Assembly (NCBI GenBank): GCA_050692915.1
Contig: JBOGVU010000024.1
Location: forward strand, 1-29,742
Origin: CALAEC01 sp050692915
Lineage (GTDB): Bacteria; Actinomycetota; UBA4738; CALAEC01
DNA length: 29,742 nucleotides
Direction of reading: 5' to 3'
The notes below the pieces were generated by a model. It did no database searches. It had not been told where the DNA came from and saw nothing but the letters and a program-made list of their open reading frames with translations. The translations under genes were made by a program, and so were the position numbers. Positions 6,988 to 15,155 of this stretch are shown in pieces (the stretch's first letter is position 1; each line of letters opens with the position of its first letter).

Positions 6988-7778
6988 GCCTCCTGGCTCA
7001 GGCCCGTCCGCCGGAGCCCTTCGAGGCCCCCGGCCTCGAGCTGTTCCGGCCGCCCTGCCTGGTCGAGTGGGACGCGTTCGGGGTGCACTTCTGCGTTGAC
7101 CGCGGGGTCGTGTACATGTTCCTGGCCGCGGCCATCGTCATCGTGGTGTTCGTCCTGGCCGCCCGTCACACCGGCCTGGTCCCCCGGGGCATCCGGAACC
7201 TCGTCGAGTCCGTGGTCGGCTTCATCCGCGACGAGATCGCCATCCAGGTGATCGGCCAGGAGGGGAGGCCGTGGGTGCCCTTCCTCACCTCGATGTTCAC
7301 GTTCATCCTGGTGGGCAACCTGTTCGGGATCATCCCGGGCATCCAGTTCCCGGTGAACGGCCGGATCGCCATCCCGGCGTTCCTGGCCCTGCTGGTGTGG
7401 GTGCTGTTCAACCTTGCGGGCGTGCGGGCCCAGGGGCTCACCTACTTCAAGAACGCGCTGTTCCCGCCGGGGGTCCCCAAGGGGATGTACGTGCTGCTGA
7501 CCCCGATCGAGTTCGTGTCCACGTTCCTGCTCCGCCCGTTCACGCTGGCCGTCCGGCTCCTGGCGAACATGATGGCCGGGCACCTCATCCTGGCTATCTT
7601 CTTCCTGGGGACCGCTTACCTGCTGGCCCAGCCGAGCACCATCCCGTTCGCCGTCCCGGCGTTCGCGCTGTCGGTGGCGCTGGTCGGCTTCGAGATCCTG
7701 GTGGCGGTGCTCCAGGCATATATCTTCACGATCCTAACCGCCGTATATCTCGCCGGGGCCGTCCACCCCGAGCACTAG
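6984..7778 (+). CDS. atpB: F1Fo ATP synthase subunit a
   Basis: A 264-residue integral membrane subunit that forms the proton half-channels next to the c-ring. The key segment FLLRPFTLAVRLLANMMAGH carries the essential arginine (Arg191), which interacts with the c-subunit carboxylate. The following helix GFEILVAVLQAYIFTILTAVYL (Glu237, Gln244) supplies the usual polar channel residues. The segment GNLFGIIPGIQFPVNG is also typical. About five to six helices are visible. The start ATG overlaps the atpI stop by 4 bp, and atpE follows after 12 bp. Confidence 0.95.
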   Translation: MSLLAQARPPEPFEAPGLELFRPPCLVEWDAFGVHFCVDRGVVYMFLAAAIVIVVFVLAARHTGLVPRGIRNLVESVVGFIRDEIAIQVIGQEGRPWVPFLTSMFTFILVGNLFGIIPGIQFPVNGRIAIPAFLALLVWVLFNLAGVRAQGLTYFKNALFPPGVPKGMYVLLTPIEFVSTFLLRPFTLAVRLLANMMAGHLILAIFFLGTAYLLAQPSTIPFAVPAFALSVALVGFEILVAVLQAYIFTILTAVYLAGAVHPEH

Positions 7779-7790
7779 GAGGGAAGAGCT

Positions 7791-8048
7791 ATGGGAGAGC
7801 TGCTCTCACAGGTCGGGGCCTTCGTGGCCCAGGTCGAGGGCGACGTCGGGGCCATCGGCAGGGGCCTGGTGTTCGGACTGGGCGCCATCGGGCCCGGCAT
7901 CGGCATCGGCTACCTCGTCGGGAAGGCCGTGGAGGCCATGGCCCGGCAGCCCGAGGCCGCCGGGATCGTCCGGACCACGATGTTCCTGGGTATCGCTTTC
8001 ACCGAGGCCCTGGCCCTTATCGGGTTCGTCCTGACGTTCATCATCTGA
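7791..8048 (+). CDS. atpE: F1Fo ATP synthase subunit c
   Basis: An 85-residue proteolipid hairpin. Helix 1 has the close-packing glycine pattern GAIGPGIGIG (31-40). The polar loop is ARQPE (51-55), which contacts gamma/epsilon. Helix 2 carries the ion-binding carboxylate Glu72 in AFTEALAL. The residue after Glu72 is Ala, and the Na+-type Glu-Thr/Ser pair is absent, so a proton-driven ring is inferred. The N-terminus has about 20 extra residues before helix 1. An AGGAGGGAAGAGCT ribosome site precedes ATG 7791, stronger than most in this operon, as expected for the most abundant subunit. Confidence 0.96.
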   Translation: MGELLSQVGAFVAQVEGDVGAIGRGLVFGLGAIGPGIGIGYLVGKAVEAMARQPEAAGIVRTTMFLGIAFTEALALIGFVLTFII

Positions 8049-8060
8049 GGGGAGGCGGGC

Positions 8061-8687
8061 ATGGAGCTCGAGGTGCTGGGCCTGCCGGAGACCCTGGCGC
8101 AGGAGGAGACTCAGACGGAACAGCCGGTCGAGGAGGAGGAGCACAACCCGATCCTCCCCGAGGCCGACGAGCTGATCTTCGGCTCGCTGGCGTTCCTGCT
8201 CGTGTTCGTGGTGCTGGCTCGGTACGCGTTCCCCAGGCTGAACCAGGGGCTGCGCCAGCGCGAGGAGAAGATCCGAGGGGATCTCGAGGGGGCCGAGGAA
8301 GCCAGGAAGGAGGCCGAGGCCTCGCTCCAGCGGTACGAGCAGCAGCTCCAGGAGGCCAGGGCAGAGTCGGGACGGATCATCGAGGAGGCCCGGAAGACGG
8401 CCGACTCGATGAGGCGGGACCTCCTGGCGAAGGCCGAGGAGGAGTCCCGGGCGGTGGTGGCCCGAGCCCAGGAGGAGATCCGGGCGGAGCGAGATCGAGT
8501 CATCCAGGAGCTCCGGGGCCAGCTTGCCGAGTGGTCGGTCGACCTGGCCGGCCGGGTGGTGGGGGCCAGCCTGGACAAGCGGCGCCACCTGAAGCTCGTG
8601 GAGGAGTACATCGACGAGGTGGCCGGGATGGGCGACGGCGAGCCCCGGCGAACGAAGCAGAGGAGGAAGACCGAGGGTGGCTCGTAA
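8061..8687 (+). CDS. atpF: F1Fo ATP synthase subunit b
   Basis: A 208-residue peripheral-stalk subunit. An acidic 35-residue N-terminus is followed by one membrane helix (about 39-58, ELIFGSLAFLLVFVVLARYAF). A long charged coiled coil then runs from about residue 62 to 160 with REEKIRGDLEGAEEARKEAE, and ends in a delta-binding region and a basic tail (RRTKQRRKTE). The acidic extension before the membrane helix makes it longer than the roughly 160-residue norm, as seen in several actinobacteria. It starts 12 bp after atpE with GGGGAGG upstream and overlaps atpH by 11 bp. Confidence 0.93.
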   Translation: MELEVLGLPETLAQEETQTEQPVEEEEHNPILPEADELIFGSLAFLLVFVVLARYAFPRLNQGLRQREEKIRGDLEGAEEARKEAEASLQRYEQQLQEARAESGRIIEEARKTADSMRRDLLAKAEEESRAVVARAQEEIRAERDRVIQELRGQLAEWSVDLAGRVVGASLDKRRHLKLVEEYIDEVAGMGDGEPRRTKQRRKTEGGS

Positions 8688-9216
8688 GGAGCAGGTCCGC
8701 GGGTACGCCCAGGCCATGTTCTCCGTGGCCGAGGCCGAGGACGCCCTCGACGAGGTGGAGGACGAGCTGTTCCGTTTCGCCCGCGCCCTGGAGCGGGAGC
8801 ACGGCTTCCGGGACGCACTGACGGACCCGGCGCTTCCCTCCGACCGGAAGCGGGCCCTGCTGACGGAGGTCCTGGGGGAGCGGGTCAACCCGGTGACGGT
8901 GAACCTCCTCGGCTTCATCGTCGAGCAGGGTCGGGCTCGGGATCTCGGGGCCATCGTGGACGAGCTGGTGGCTCTGGCCGCGGAGCGGCGGCAGTCTGCC
9001 GTGGCCGAGGTCCGGACGGCCGTCCCCCTCGACGCCGCGCATCGTGACCGGCTGGCCGAGGCGCTGGAGCGAGCCACCGGGAGGAAGATCGAGCTGAAGG
9101 TGGTGGTCGATCCCACCGTGGTCGGCGGGGTGGTGGCCAGGATCGGCGATCAGGTGATCGATGGGTCGGTCCGGCGGCGGCTGGAGCTGGCCCGAGAGCG
9201 ACTGAGCGAGGTGTGA
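8677..9216 (+). CDS. atpH: F1Fo ATP synthase subunit delta
   Basis: A 179-residue subunit joining the peripheral stalk to the top of F1. The N-terminal helical domain (about 1-105) begins ARKEQVRGYAQAMFSVAEAE. The C-terminal domain includes VAEVRTAVPLDAAHRDRLAEAL and the conserved DPTVVGGVVARIGDQVIDGSVRRRL. It starts at GTG 8677 inside the end of atpF (11-bp overlap) and stops 3 bp before atpA. Length and order match the family; nothing is missing. Confidence 0.93.
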   Translation: MARKEQVRGYAQAMFSVAEAEDALDEVEDELFRFARALEREHGFRDALTDPALPSDRKRALLTEVLGERVNPVTVNLLGFIVEQGRARDLGAIVDELVALAAERRQSAVAEVRTAVPLDAAHRDRLAEALERATGRKIELKVVVDPTVVGGVVARIGDQVIDGSVRRRLELARERLSEV

Positions 9217-9219
9217 CCG

Positions 9220-10947
9220 TTGGCGGAACCGGCTGAGCAGTTCATCGATCCGAAGGACATCGCCAAGGCGCTGCAGCGCCACGTGGAGTCCTTCCGGCCC
9301 GAGACAGAGCGGGAGGAGGTGGGCCGGGTCACCGAGACCGGAGACGGCATCGCCCGGGTCCGGGGCCTGCCGGGCACGATGGCCAACGAACTCCTGGAGT
9401 TCCCGCACGAGGTCCTCGGTGTGGCCTTCAACCTGGAGGAGGACGAGATCGGCTGCGTCCTGTTCGGCGATCCCGAGGGGATCGAGGAGGGATCCGCGGT
9501 CAAGCGCACCGGCCGGATCCTGTCGATCGGTGTCGGGGACGGCCTGCTCGGCCGGGTCATCGACCCCCTGGGGCGGCCCATGGACGGGAAGGGCGCCATC
9601 CGGACGGACACCGACCGGGTCCTGGAGATCCAGGCGCCGTCGGTTGTCATGCGGCAGCCGGTCAACGAGCCGCTCCAGACCGGCGTCAAGGCCATCGACG
9701 CCATGACACCGATCGGCCGGGGGCAGCGCGAGCTGATCATCGGTGACCGGCAGACCGGGAAGACGGCCATCGCCGTGGACACCATCATCAACCAGAGGGA
9801 TGCCTGGGCCACCGGCGACCCCAAGAAGCAGGTGAAGTGCGTCTACGTCGCCGTCGGCCAGAAGGACTCAACGGTGCGAGAGGTGCAGGAGGCCCTGGAC
9901 TCGAACGGGGCCCTGGAGTACACGGTGATCGTGAACGCCCCGGCCTCGCTCCCGGCGTCGTTCAAGTACATCGCCCCCTACTCCGGCTCGGCCATCGGCC
10001 AGCACTGGATGTACGCCGGCCAGCACTCCCTGATCGTCTTCGACGACCTGTCGAAGCAGGCCGAGGCCTACCGCGAGGTCTCGCTGCTCCTGCGGCGCCC
10101 GGCGGGCCGGGAGGCGTACCCGGGAGACGTGTTCTACCTCCACTCCCGGCTCCTGGAGCGGTGCGCCAAGCTCTCGGACGAGGAGGGCGGGGGCTCCCTG
10201 ACCGGCCTGCCGATCGTGGAGACGAAGGGCGGCGACGTCTCCGCGTACATCCCCACGAACGTCATCTCCATCACCGACGGGCAGATCTACGTGGAGAACG
10301 ACCTGTTCTACGCGGGCGTGCGGCCGGCCATCAACGTGGGGATCTCCGTGTCCCGGGTCGGTGGGAACGCCCAGATCAAGGCGATGAAGCAGGTGGCCGG
10401 GCGGCTCCGCCTGGACCTGGCCCAGTACCGGGAGCTGGAGGCGTTCGCCGAGTTCGGGTCCGAGCTGGACAAGGCGTCCCAGGCCCAGCTCGAGCGGGGT
10501 GCCCGGGTGGTGGAGATCCTGAAGCAGCCCCAGTACCGTCCCATGTCGGTGGAGGATCAGATCATCTCGATCTACGCCGTCACTAACGGCCACCTCGACG
10601 ACGTCCCGGTGGACGACGCCAAGCGGTTCGAGGAGGAGCTCCTCCGGTACATGGAGACCCGGCACCCGGAGGTGGGCCGGCACCTGGCCGACCGGGGAGA
10701 CCTCCCCGACGAGATCGAGGCCAAGCTGAAGGAGGCCATCACCGAGTTCAAGCGGGGGTTCCAGCCCTCCCAGGAGGCCGGGCCCACCACGGCCGGGCCC
10801 GGGGGCGGCCCGATCGACGAGCGCCGGGAGGACGTCGGCTGGGAGCGGATCGGGGAGCCCGAGCCGGACGAGGAGGAGTCCGAGCAGGAGGCCTTCGAGG
10901 AGCGGGCCGGGCCCGTCGGGGACACCGACGTCCAGCCGCCGGGGTAG
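9220..10947 (+). CDS. atpA: F1Fo ATP synthase subunit alpha, with a long acidic C-terminal tail
   Basis: A 575-residue regulatory nucleotide-binding subunit. It has Walker A GDRQTGKT (175-182), the alpha signature PAINVGISVSRVGG with arginine finger Arg379, and EFGSELDKASQAQLERG. The common core ends near residue 516. It is followed by about 59 extra residues rich in Gly, Pro and Glu/Asp (tail IGEPEPDEEESEQEAFEER). In mycobacteria a C-terminal extension of alpha suppresses ATP hydrolysis; whether this longer, acidic tail does the same is inference. The start is TTG 9220, 3 bp after atpH; no ATG or GTG lies nearer the expected N-terminus. Confidence 0.95.
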   Translation: MAEPAEQFIDPKDIAKALQRHVESFRPETEREEVGRVTETGDGIARVRGLPGTMANELLEFPHEVLGVAFNLEEDEIGCVLFGDPEGIEEGSAVKRTGRILSIGVGDGLLGRVIDPLGRPMDGKGAIRTDTDRVLEIQAPSVVMRQPVNEPLQTGVKAIDAMTPIGRGQRELIIGDRQTGKTAIAVDTIINQRDAWATGDPKKQVKCVYVAVGQKDSTVREVQEALDSNGALEYTVIVNAPASLPASFKYIAPYSGSAIGQHWMYAGQHSLIVFDDLSKQAEAYREVSLLLRRPAGREAYPGDVFYLHSRLLERCAKLSDEEGGGSLTGLPIVETKGGDVSAYIPTNVISITDGQIYVENDLFYAGVRPAINVGISVSRVGGNAQIKAMKQVAGRLRLDLAQYRELEAFAEFGSELDKASQAQLERGARVVEILKQPQYRPMSVEDQIISIYAVTNGHLDDVPVDDAKRFEEELLRYMETRHPEVGRHLADRGDLPDEIEAKLKEAITEFKRGFQPSQEAGPTTAGPGGGPIDERREDVGWERIGEPEPDEEESEQEAFEERAGPVGDTDVQPPG

Positions 10948-10950
10948 CCG

Positions 10951-11850
10951 ATGGGCGCCCGACTCCGCCAGATCCGACGCCGGATCCGCTCGGTTCAGTC
11001 GACCATGAAGATCACCCGGGCCATGGAGCAGATCGCTCTGGCCCGGATCGCCAGGGCGCAGCGCCGGGTCGTGCAGATCCGCGCCTACGCCGTGCGGCTC
11101 ACCGAGGCCATGGAGGACGTGGCCCGGCAGACCGGCGCCCTGGTCCATCCCCTGCTCGAGGAGCGGGAGCCGGCCCGGCGGGCCGCGGTCCTGGTCATGA
11201 CGTCCGACCGCGGGCTGGCCGGCGCGTACAACGCCAACGTGCTGCGCCGGGCCGAGCGGCTGTTCGGCCGCCTCCGGGGGGATGGGATCGAGCCGGTCCT
11301 GTTCGTGGTGGGCCGGAAGGGCCAGAGCTACTTCCGGTTCCGGCAGACCCCCATGGAGGAGACGTGGTCGGGGTTCAGCGAGGTGCCCTCGTACCCGGAC
11401 GCGGAGCGGATCGCCGAGCGGCTGATCGGGGCGTTCCTGGACGGTCAGGTCGACCAGTTCCACGCCGTGTACACGGACTTCCGGTCGGCGTTCACGCTCC
11501 GGCCGGTGGACCGAAGGTTCGTGCCGATCGCTCCCGAGGAGGTGGCCGGCGACGAGGCCACCCGGGGGCGCCCCCGACCGGAGTACATCTTCGAGCCTGG
11601 GCCCGCGCAGCTGCTGAACGCCCTCCTCCCCCGGTACGTCACCGCACTCATCTTCGCCGCGCTCCTGGAGTGCGCAGCCTCGGAGAGCGCGGCCCGGCGC
11701 CGGGCCATGAAGGCGGCCACGGAGAACGCGGAGGACCTGATCCGCCGGCTGACCCGGGAGGCGAACCAGGCCCGGCAGACGGAGATCACCACGGAGCTGA
11801 TGGAGATCGTCGGCGGGGCCGAGGCGCTCCGCCAGGCGTCAGGAGAGTGA
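10951..11850 (+). CDS. atpG: F1Fo ATP synthase subunit gamma
   Basis: A 299-residue central rotor shaft. The N-terminal helix RLRQIRRRIRSVQSTMKITRAMEQIA and the C-terminal helix RAMKAATENAEDLIRRLTREANQARQ carry the conserved gamma signature and form the coiled coil inside alpha3beta3. The central Rossmann-like domain contains LVMTSDRGLAGAYNANVLR. The protein ends TTELMEIVGGAEAL as in other gamma subunits. It begins 3 bp after atpA and ends 2 bp before the chosen atpD start. Confidence 0.95.
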   Translation: MGARLRQIRRRIRSVQSTMKITRAMEQIALARIARAQRRVVQIRAYAVRLTEAMEDVARQTGALVHPLLEEREPARRAAVLVMTSDRGLAGAYNANVLRRAERLFGRLRGDGIEPVLFVVGRKGQSYFRFRQTPMEETWSGFSEVPSYPDAERIAERLIGAFLDGQVDQFHAVYTDFRSAFTLRPVDRRFVPIAPEEVAGDEATRGRPRPEYIFEPGPAQLLNALLPRYVTALIFAALLECAASESAARRRAMKAATENAEDLIRRLTREANQARQTEITTELMEIVGGAEALRQASGE

Positions 11851-11852
11851 TG

Positions 11853-13283
11853 ATGGCTGAACGGGAGAACGGTCGAGCCCCCGGCAGGGTCGTGCAGGTG
11901 ATCGGGCCGGTGGTGGACGTGGAGTTCCCCCCGGAGTCCTTGCCGGAGATCAACACCGCCCTCGAGCTGGACCGGACCCTCGAGGACGACACGCAGACCA
12001 TCGTGTGCGAGGTGGCCCAGCACATCGGGGAGTCAATGGTGCGGGCCATCGCCATGAAGCCGACCGACGGCGTGGTCAGGGGCTCGGCGGTCCGGAACAC
12101 CGGCGTGCCCATCACCATGCCGGTCGGCCCCGAGGTTCTGGGCCACGTGTACAACGTGCTGGGCCAGCCACTGGACGCTGACTCGGTCGAGGCCGAGGAC
12201 CGGTGGCCGATCCACCGGGACCCGCCGTTGTTCGAGGACCTGGAGCCGAGGACCGAGATGTTCGAGACCGGCATCAAGGTCATCGACCTCCTGGAGCCGT
12301 ACGTGCAGGGCGGGAAGGTGGGGATGTTCGGCGGCGCCGGCGTGGGGAAGACCGTGATCATCCAGGAGATGATCCACCGGGTGGCCGAGCAGCACGGCGG
12401 CGTCTCCGTGTTCGCCGGCGTGGGGGAGCGGACCCGGGAGGGGAACGACCTGATCCGGGAGATGACCGAGACCGGCGTGATCGGCAAGACCGCGCTGGTG
12501 TTCGGCCAGATGGACGAGCCCCCCGGCGTCCGTCTCCGCGTGGGCCTGGCCGCGCTGACCGTGGCCGAGTACTTCCGTGACGTCCAGCGCCAGGACGTGC
12601 TGCTGTTCATCGACAACATCTTCCGGTTCGTCCAGGCCGGCTCGGAGGTCTCCACGTTGTTGGGCCGGATGCCCAGCGCCGTGGGGTACCAACCCACCCT
12701 GGCCGACGAGATGGGGGAGCTCCAGGAGAGGATCACCTCGACGAAGGGGCGGTCGATCACCTCGCTGCAGGCGATCTACGTGCCGGCCGACGACATCACC
12801 GACCCGGCCCCGCACACCACCTTCGCCCACCTCGACGCCACCACGGTGCTCACCCGGTCCCTGGTGGAGCAGGGGATCTACCCCGCCGTGGACCCGCTGG
12901 ACTCGACGTCGAGGATCCTGGACGCCCGGTACATCGGCGAGGAGCACTACGCGGCGGCCCGGCGGGTCCAGGAGATCCTCCAGCGGTACAAGGACCTCCA
13001 GGACATCATCGCCATCCTCGGCGTCGACGAGCTGTCCGAGGAGGACAAGCTGATCGTGGCCCGGGCCCGGAAGATCCAGCGGTTCCTGTCCCAGCCGTTC
13101 TTCGTGGCCGAGCAGTTCACGGGGATCGAGGGGAAGTACGTCCCGGTGGCGGAGACGATCCGGGGGTTCAACATGATCGCCGAGGGCGAGCTGGACCACC
13201 TCCCCGAACAGGCCTTCTACATGGTCGGCGGCATCGAGGAGGCCATCCGGCAGGGCGAGACCCTGGCCAGGCAGGGGGAGTAG
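11853..13283 (+). CDS. atpD: F1Fo ATP synthase subunit beta (catalytic)
   Basis: A 476-residue catalytic subunit that makes ATP at the alpha/beta interface. Walker A is GGAGVGKT (160-167). GERTREGNDL (191-200) holds the catalytic glutamate Glu192. The segments DNIFRFVQAGSEVS, PSAVGYQPTLA and ILGVDELSEEDK (the DELSEED lever contacting gamma) are intact. Three tandem starts are possible (GTG 11847, ATG 11850, ATG 11853). ATG 11853 was chosen because AGGAG lies 7 nt before it. The stop shares one base with the GTG start of atpC (TAGTG). Confidence 0.97.
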   Translation: MAERENGRAPGRVVQVIGPVVDVEFPPESLPEINTALELDRTLEDDTQTIVCEVAQHIGESMVRAIAMKPTDGVVRGSAVRNTGVPITMPVGPEVLGHVYNVLGQPLDADSVEAEDRWPIHRDPPLFEDLEPRTEMFETGIKVIDLLEPYVQGGKVGMFGGAGVGKTVIIQEMIHRVAEQHGGVSVFAGVGERTREGNDLIREMTETGVIGKTALVFGQMDEPPGVRLRVGLAALTVAEYFRDVQRQDVLLFIDNIFRFVQAGSEVSTLLGRMPSAVGYQPTLADEMGELQERITSTKGRSITSLQAIYVPADDITDPAPHTTFAHLDATTVLTRSLVEQGIYPAVDPLDSTSRILDARYIGEEHYAAARRVQEILQRYKDLQDIIAILGVDELSEEDKLIVARARKIQRFLSQPFFVAEQFTGIEGKYVPVAETIRGFNMIAEGELDHLPEQAFYMVGGIEEAIRQGETLARQGE

Positions 13284-13672
13284 TGGCCACGCTCCGGGTC
13301 ACGGTGGTCTCGCCCGAGCGGGAGGTGTTCTCGGGCCAGGCCGACATGGTGGTGGCCCGGGGGGTGGACGGTGAGGTGGGCATCCTGGCCGGGCACGCCC
13401 CCATGCTGATCGAGCTGGCCATCGCCCCGGTCCGGCTCCTCGAGGAGGAGCGCGAGACCGGGAAGGTCCTGGTCGACGGGGGGTTCCTCCACGTCACCCC
13501 CGGCCAGGAGGAGACCCGGGTGGACGTCCTGGCCGAGCACGCTCTCCTGCCGAACGAGGTTGATGCCGAGGCCGCCCGGCGGCGGGTCCGCGAGCTCCAG
13601 GAGCGAGGCGAGGCCGAGGCCGAGGTCGAGCTGGTCAGGGCGCTGATGCGCGCCGAGCACGGCACCGGCTGA
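13283..13672 (+). CDS. atpC: F1Fo ATP synthase subunit epsilon
   Basis: A 129-residue rotor subunit. The N-terminal beta-sandwich (ATLRVTVVSPEREVFSGQADMVVARGVDGEVGILAGHAPML) is clear. A C-terminal helical region (about 92-127, Ala/Glu/Arg-rich) is also present; in some species it can rise into F1 and inhibit hydrolysis. It is the last gene of the operon. GTG 13283 overlaps the atpD stop by one base. A strong hairpin follows 4 bp after the stop. Confidence 0.94.
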   Translation: MATLRVTVVSPEREVFSGQADMVVARGVDGEVGILAGHAPMLIELAIAPVRLLEEERETGKVLVDGGFLHVTPGQEETRVDVLAEHALLPNEVDAEAARRRVRELQERGEAEAEVELVRALMRAEHGTG

Positions 13673-13676
13673 ACGC

Positions 13677-13710
13677 GGAACGGCCCCCGGGGCATCCCGG
13701 GGGCCGTTCC
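13677..13710. terminator. Bidirectional hairpin terminator between atpC and LVIVD gene A
   Basis: A perfect 15-bp stem: GGAACGGCCCCCGGG (13677-13691) pairs with CCCGGGGGCCGTTCC (13696-13710) around loop GCAT. No T-run follows on either side, as is common for GC-rich actinobacteria. It lies between convergent genes and can serve both. Confidence 0.8.
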
Positions 13711-13724
13711 TCGGATCCTCTCCG

Positions 13725-15068
13725 CTACCTGATCGCGTTGACTTGGGTCTGCGGGTTCAGCATCGGCAGCTTCTGCGCCGTCGCCCTGGCCTTGTCGCTC
13801 AGGAGGAAGATGTCGAGGCCGCGAGGCGTACCGTTGGAGTAGATGAGGCCGTTGTACCAGTACGAGGACCAGGCGTTGGCCCCGTCGGGCACGTAGTAGC
13901 CGACCTCGGACTCGGCCTCGCTGGCTCCGCCGATCAGCTTGTCGACGTCCACGATCGTCGTCCCACCCGTGTACGCGGATGACACCAGGATGTTCTTACC
14001 GTCGCGGCGCGGGATGAAGTTGAAGTTGTGCATCGTGCACGTCGTCGTCACCGACCGAGGGATCTTGAAGCTGGCCAGCTCCGTGGCGTCATCGGTCTCG
14101 ACGAACCAGATCCGGCCCTGATTGTCCTCGGGGTCGACGCAGCGAGCGGCGCCACCGCCGCCCGACTCGTCCCCGAAGGCTACGATCGACCCGTCCCAGC
14201 TGAAGGACGCCGAGTGGAACAGGTCGATGTTCTCGGGCTTGATGTTCTCGTTGTCGTACCGCCACATGAACTCAGGGCTCGCCGGGTCGGAGATGTCCCA
14301 GAGCTGCCCCTCGGTCAGGCACGCCGAGGCCGCCAGGCCCAGCTCGACGAACACGCTGATGTCGTGGCAGGCCCTGAACGTGAAGCCGAGATACGTGCCC
14401 CACTCAGTGCCGGGGTCGAGGTTGTAGGCCGAGACCGTCGCGGCGGTTGGGTTCGACACGGGCACCTCGATGATCGAGATCTTGTTGTGCCCGTCGCCGG
14501 TCTCCAGGCTCCGGCAGTTCGGCCCCTGGGCCCCGCCGCCGAGCGGGTAGGACGACACGTAGACGTACACGGTGTCTCCGTCGGGCACCAGCGTGTGGGT
14601 GTGTGATCCGCAGTCCGTGGAGACGGAAGCCAGGTGCACCGGCGCGGCGGGGTTGCTGACGTCGAAGATCCGAACACCCTCGAACATGCCCGGGGTGCTG
14701 GCCGTCACGTTGGTGCTGTTGCAGGCGCCGCTCGACTGCGGGGCGTCCACCGACTGGAACAGCAGGCCGCCGTAGACCGAGACGTCGCTCTGGGACCCGT
14801 TGCACCGGAAGTCCGAGATCACGACGGGGTTCTCCGGGTCGGACACATCGATCACCCGGAATCCCTGGACGAAGCCCGCGTAGACCAACTTCCCCTCGAA
14901 CGCGAGGTCCGTTTGCGTCGTCGTTCCGGCCTGCCTGGGAACGTTCGCCAGCAGCTTGACGTTCTGGCTGTGCTGGTCCGCGTTGTGGCTGGCCCCGGCG
15001 CCCGGCCCGAGAGCCACCAGTCCGGAGGCTAGGAGGGCCGCCAGTCCAGCCCTGATGGATCCTCTCAT
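13725..15068 (-). CDS. Secreted LVIVD-repeat beta-propeller protein (paralog A)
   Basis: A 447-residue exported protein. The signal peptide (about 1-27) ends GPGAGASH. The rest divides into seven repeats with the LVIVD-type strand pattern GFRVIDVSDPENPV, GVRIFDVSNPAAPV, GQLWDISDPASPE and TTIVDVDK, so a seven-bladed propeller is likely. Each repeat opens with a short motif: Asp54, Asp95, His156 (GSHTHT), His235 (ACHDIS), His285 (LFHSAS), His347 (TMHNFN) and then WSSYWYNGLIY. It ends LNPQTQVNAIR, a tail shared with B, C and G. ATG 15068 has GGGAG 8 nt upstream; an in-frame GTG lies 9 bp earlier. No membrane anchor is seen. The function of this family is unknown. Confidence 0.85.
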   Translation of the reverse strand: MRGSIRAGLAALLASGLVALGPGAGASHNADQHSQNVKLLANVPRQAGTTTQTDLAFEGKLVYAGFVQGFRVIDVSDPENPVVISDFRCNGSQSDVSVYGGLLFQSVDAPQSSGACNSTNVTASTPGMFEGVRIFDVSNPAAPVHLASVSTDCGSHTHTLVPDGDTVYVYVSSYPLGGGAQGPNCRSLETGDGHNKISIIEVPVSNPTAATVSAYNLDPGTEWGTYLGFTFRACHDISVFVELGLAASACLTEGQLWDISDPASPEFMWRYDNENIKPENIDLFHSASFSWDGSIVAFGDESGGGGAARCVDPEDNQGRIWFVETDDATELASFKIPRSVTTTCTMHNFNFIPRRDGKNILVSSAYTGGTTIVDVDKLIGGASEAESEVGYYVPDGANAWSSYWYNGLIYSNGTPRGLDIFLLSDKARATAQKLPMLNPQTQVNAIR

Positions 15069-15100
15069 CCGATTCACTCCCTTCTCGACCTGCGACGGGA

Positions 15101-15133
15101 GAACCGGCCCCCGGTGGTTCCGGGGGCCGGTTC
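15101..15133 (-). terminator. Hairpin between LVIVD genes B and A
   Basis: A 14-bp perfect stem, GAACCGGCCCCCGG (15101-15114) with CCGGGGGCCGGTTC (15120-15133), and loop TGGTT. It follows the gene B stop by 22 bp and ends only 32 bp before the gene A start, with no recognisable promoter between. It may therefore attenuate rather than fully end transcription into A. Confidence 0.75.
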
Positions 15134-15155
15134 CGTACGTGCTCTGGACCCGCGA

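Noticed and set aside
7791..8048. Possible sodium-type c-ring
   Set aside because: The residue after the ion-binding Glu72 is Ala and the Na+ ligand pattern is not present. A proton ring fits better.
9868..11463. 531-codon minus-strand frame opposite atpA and atpG
   Set aside because: It is a shadow of highly conserved ATP synthase genes and no domain can be recognised in it.
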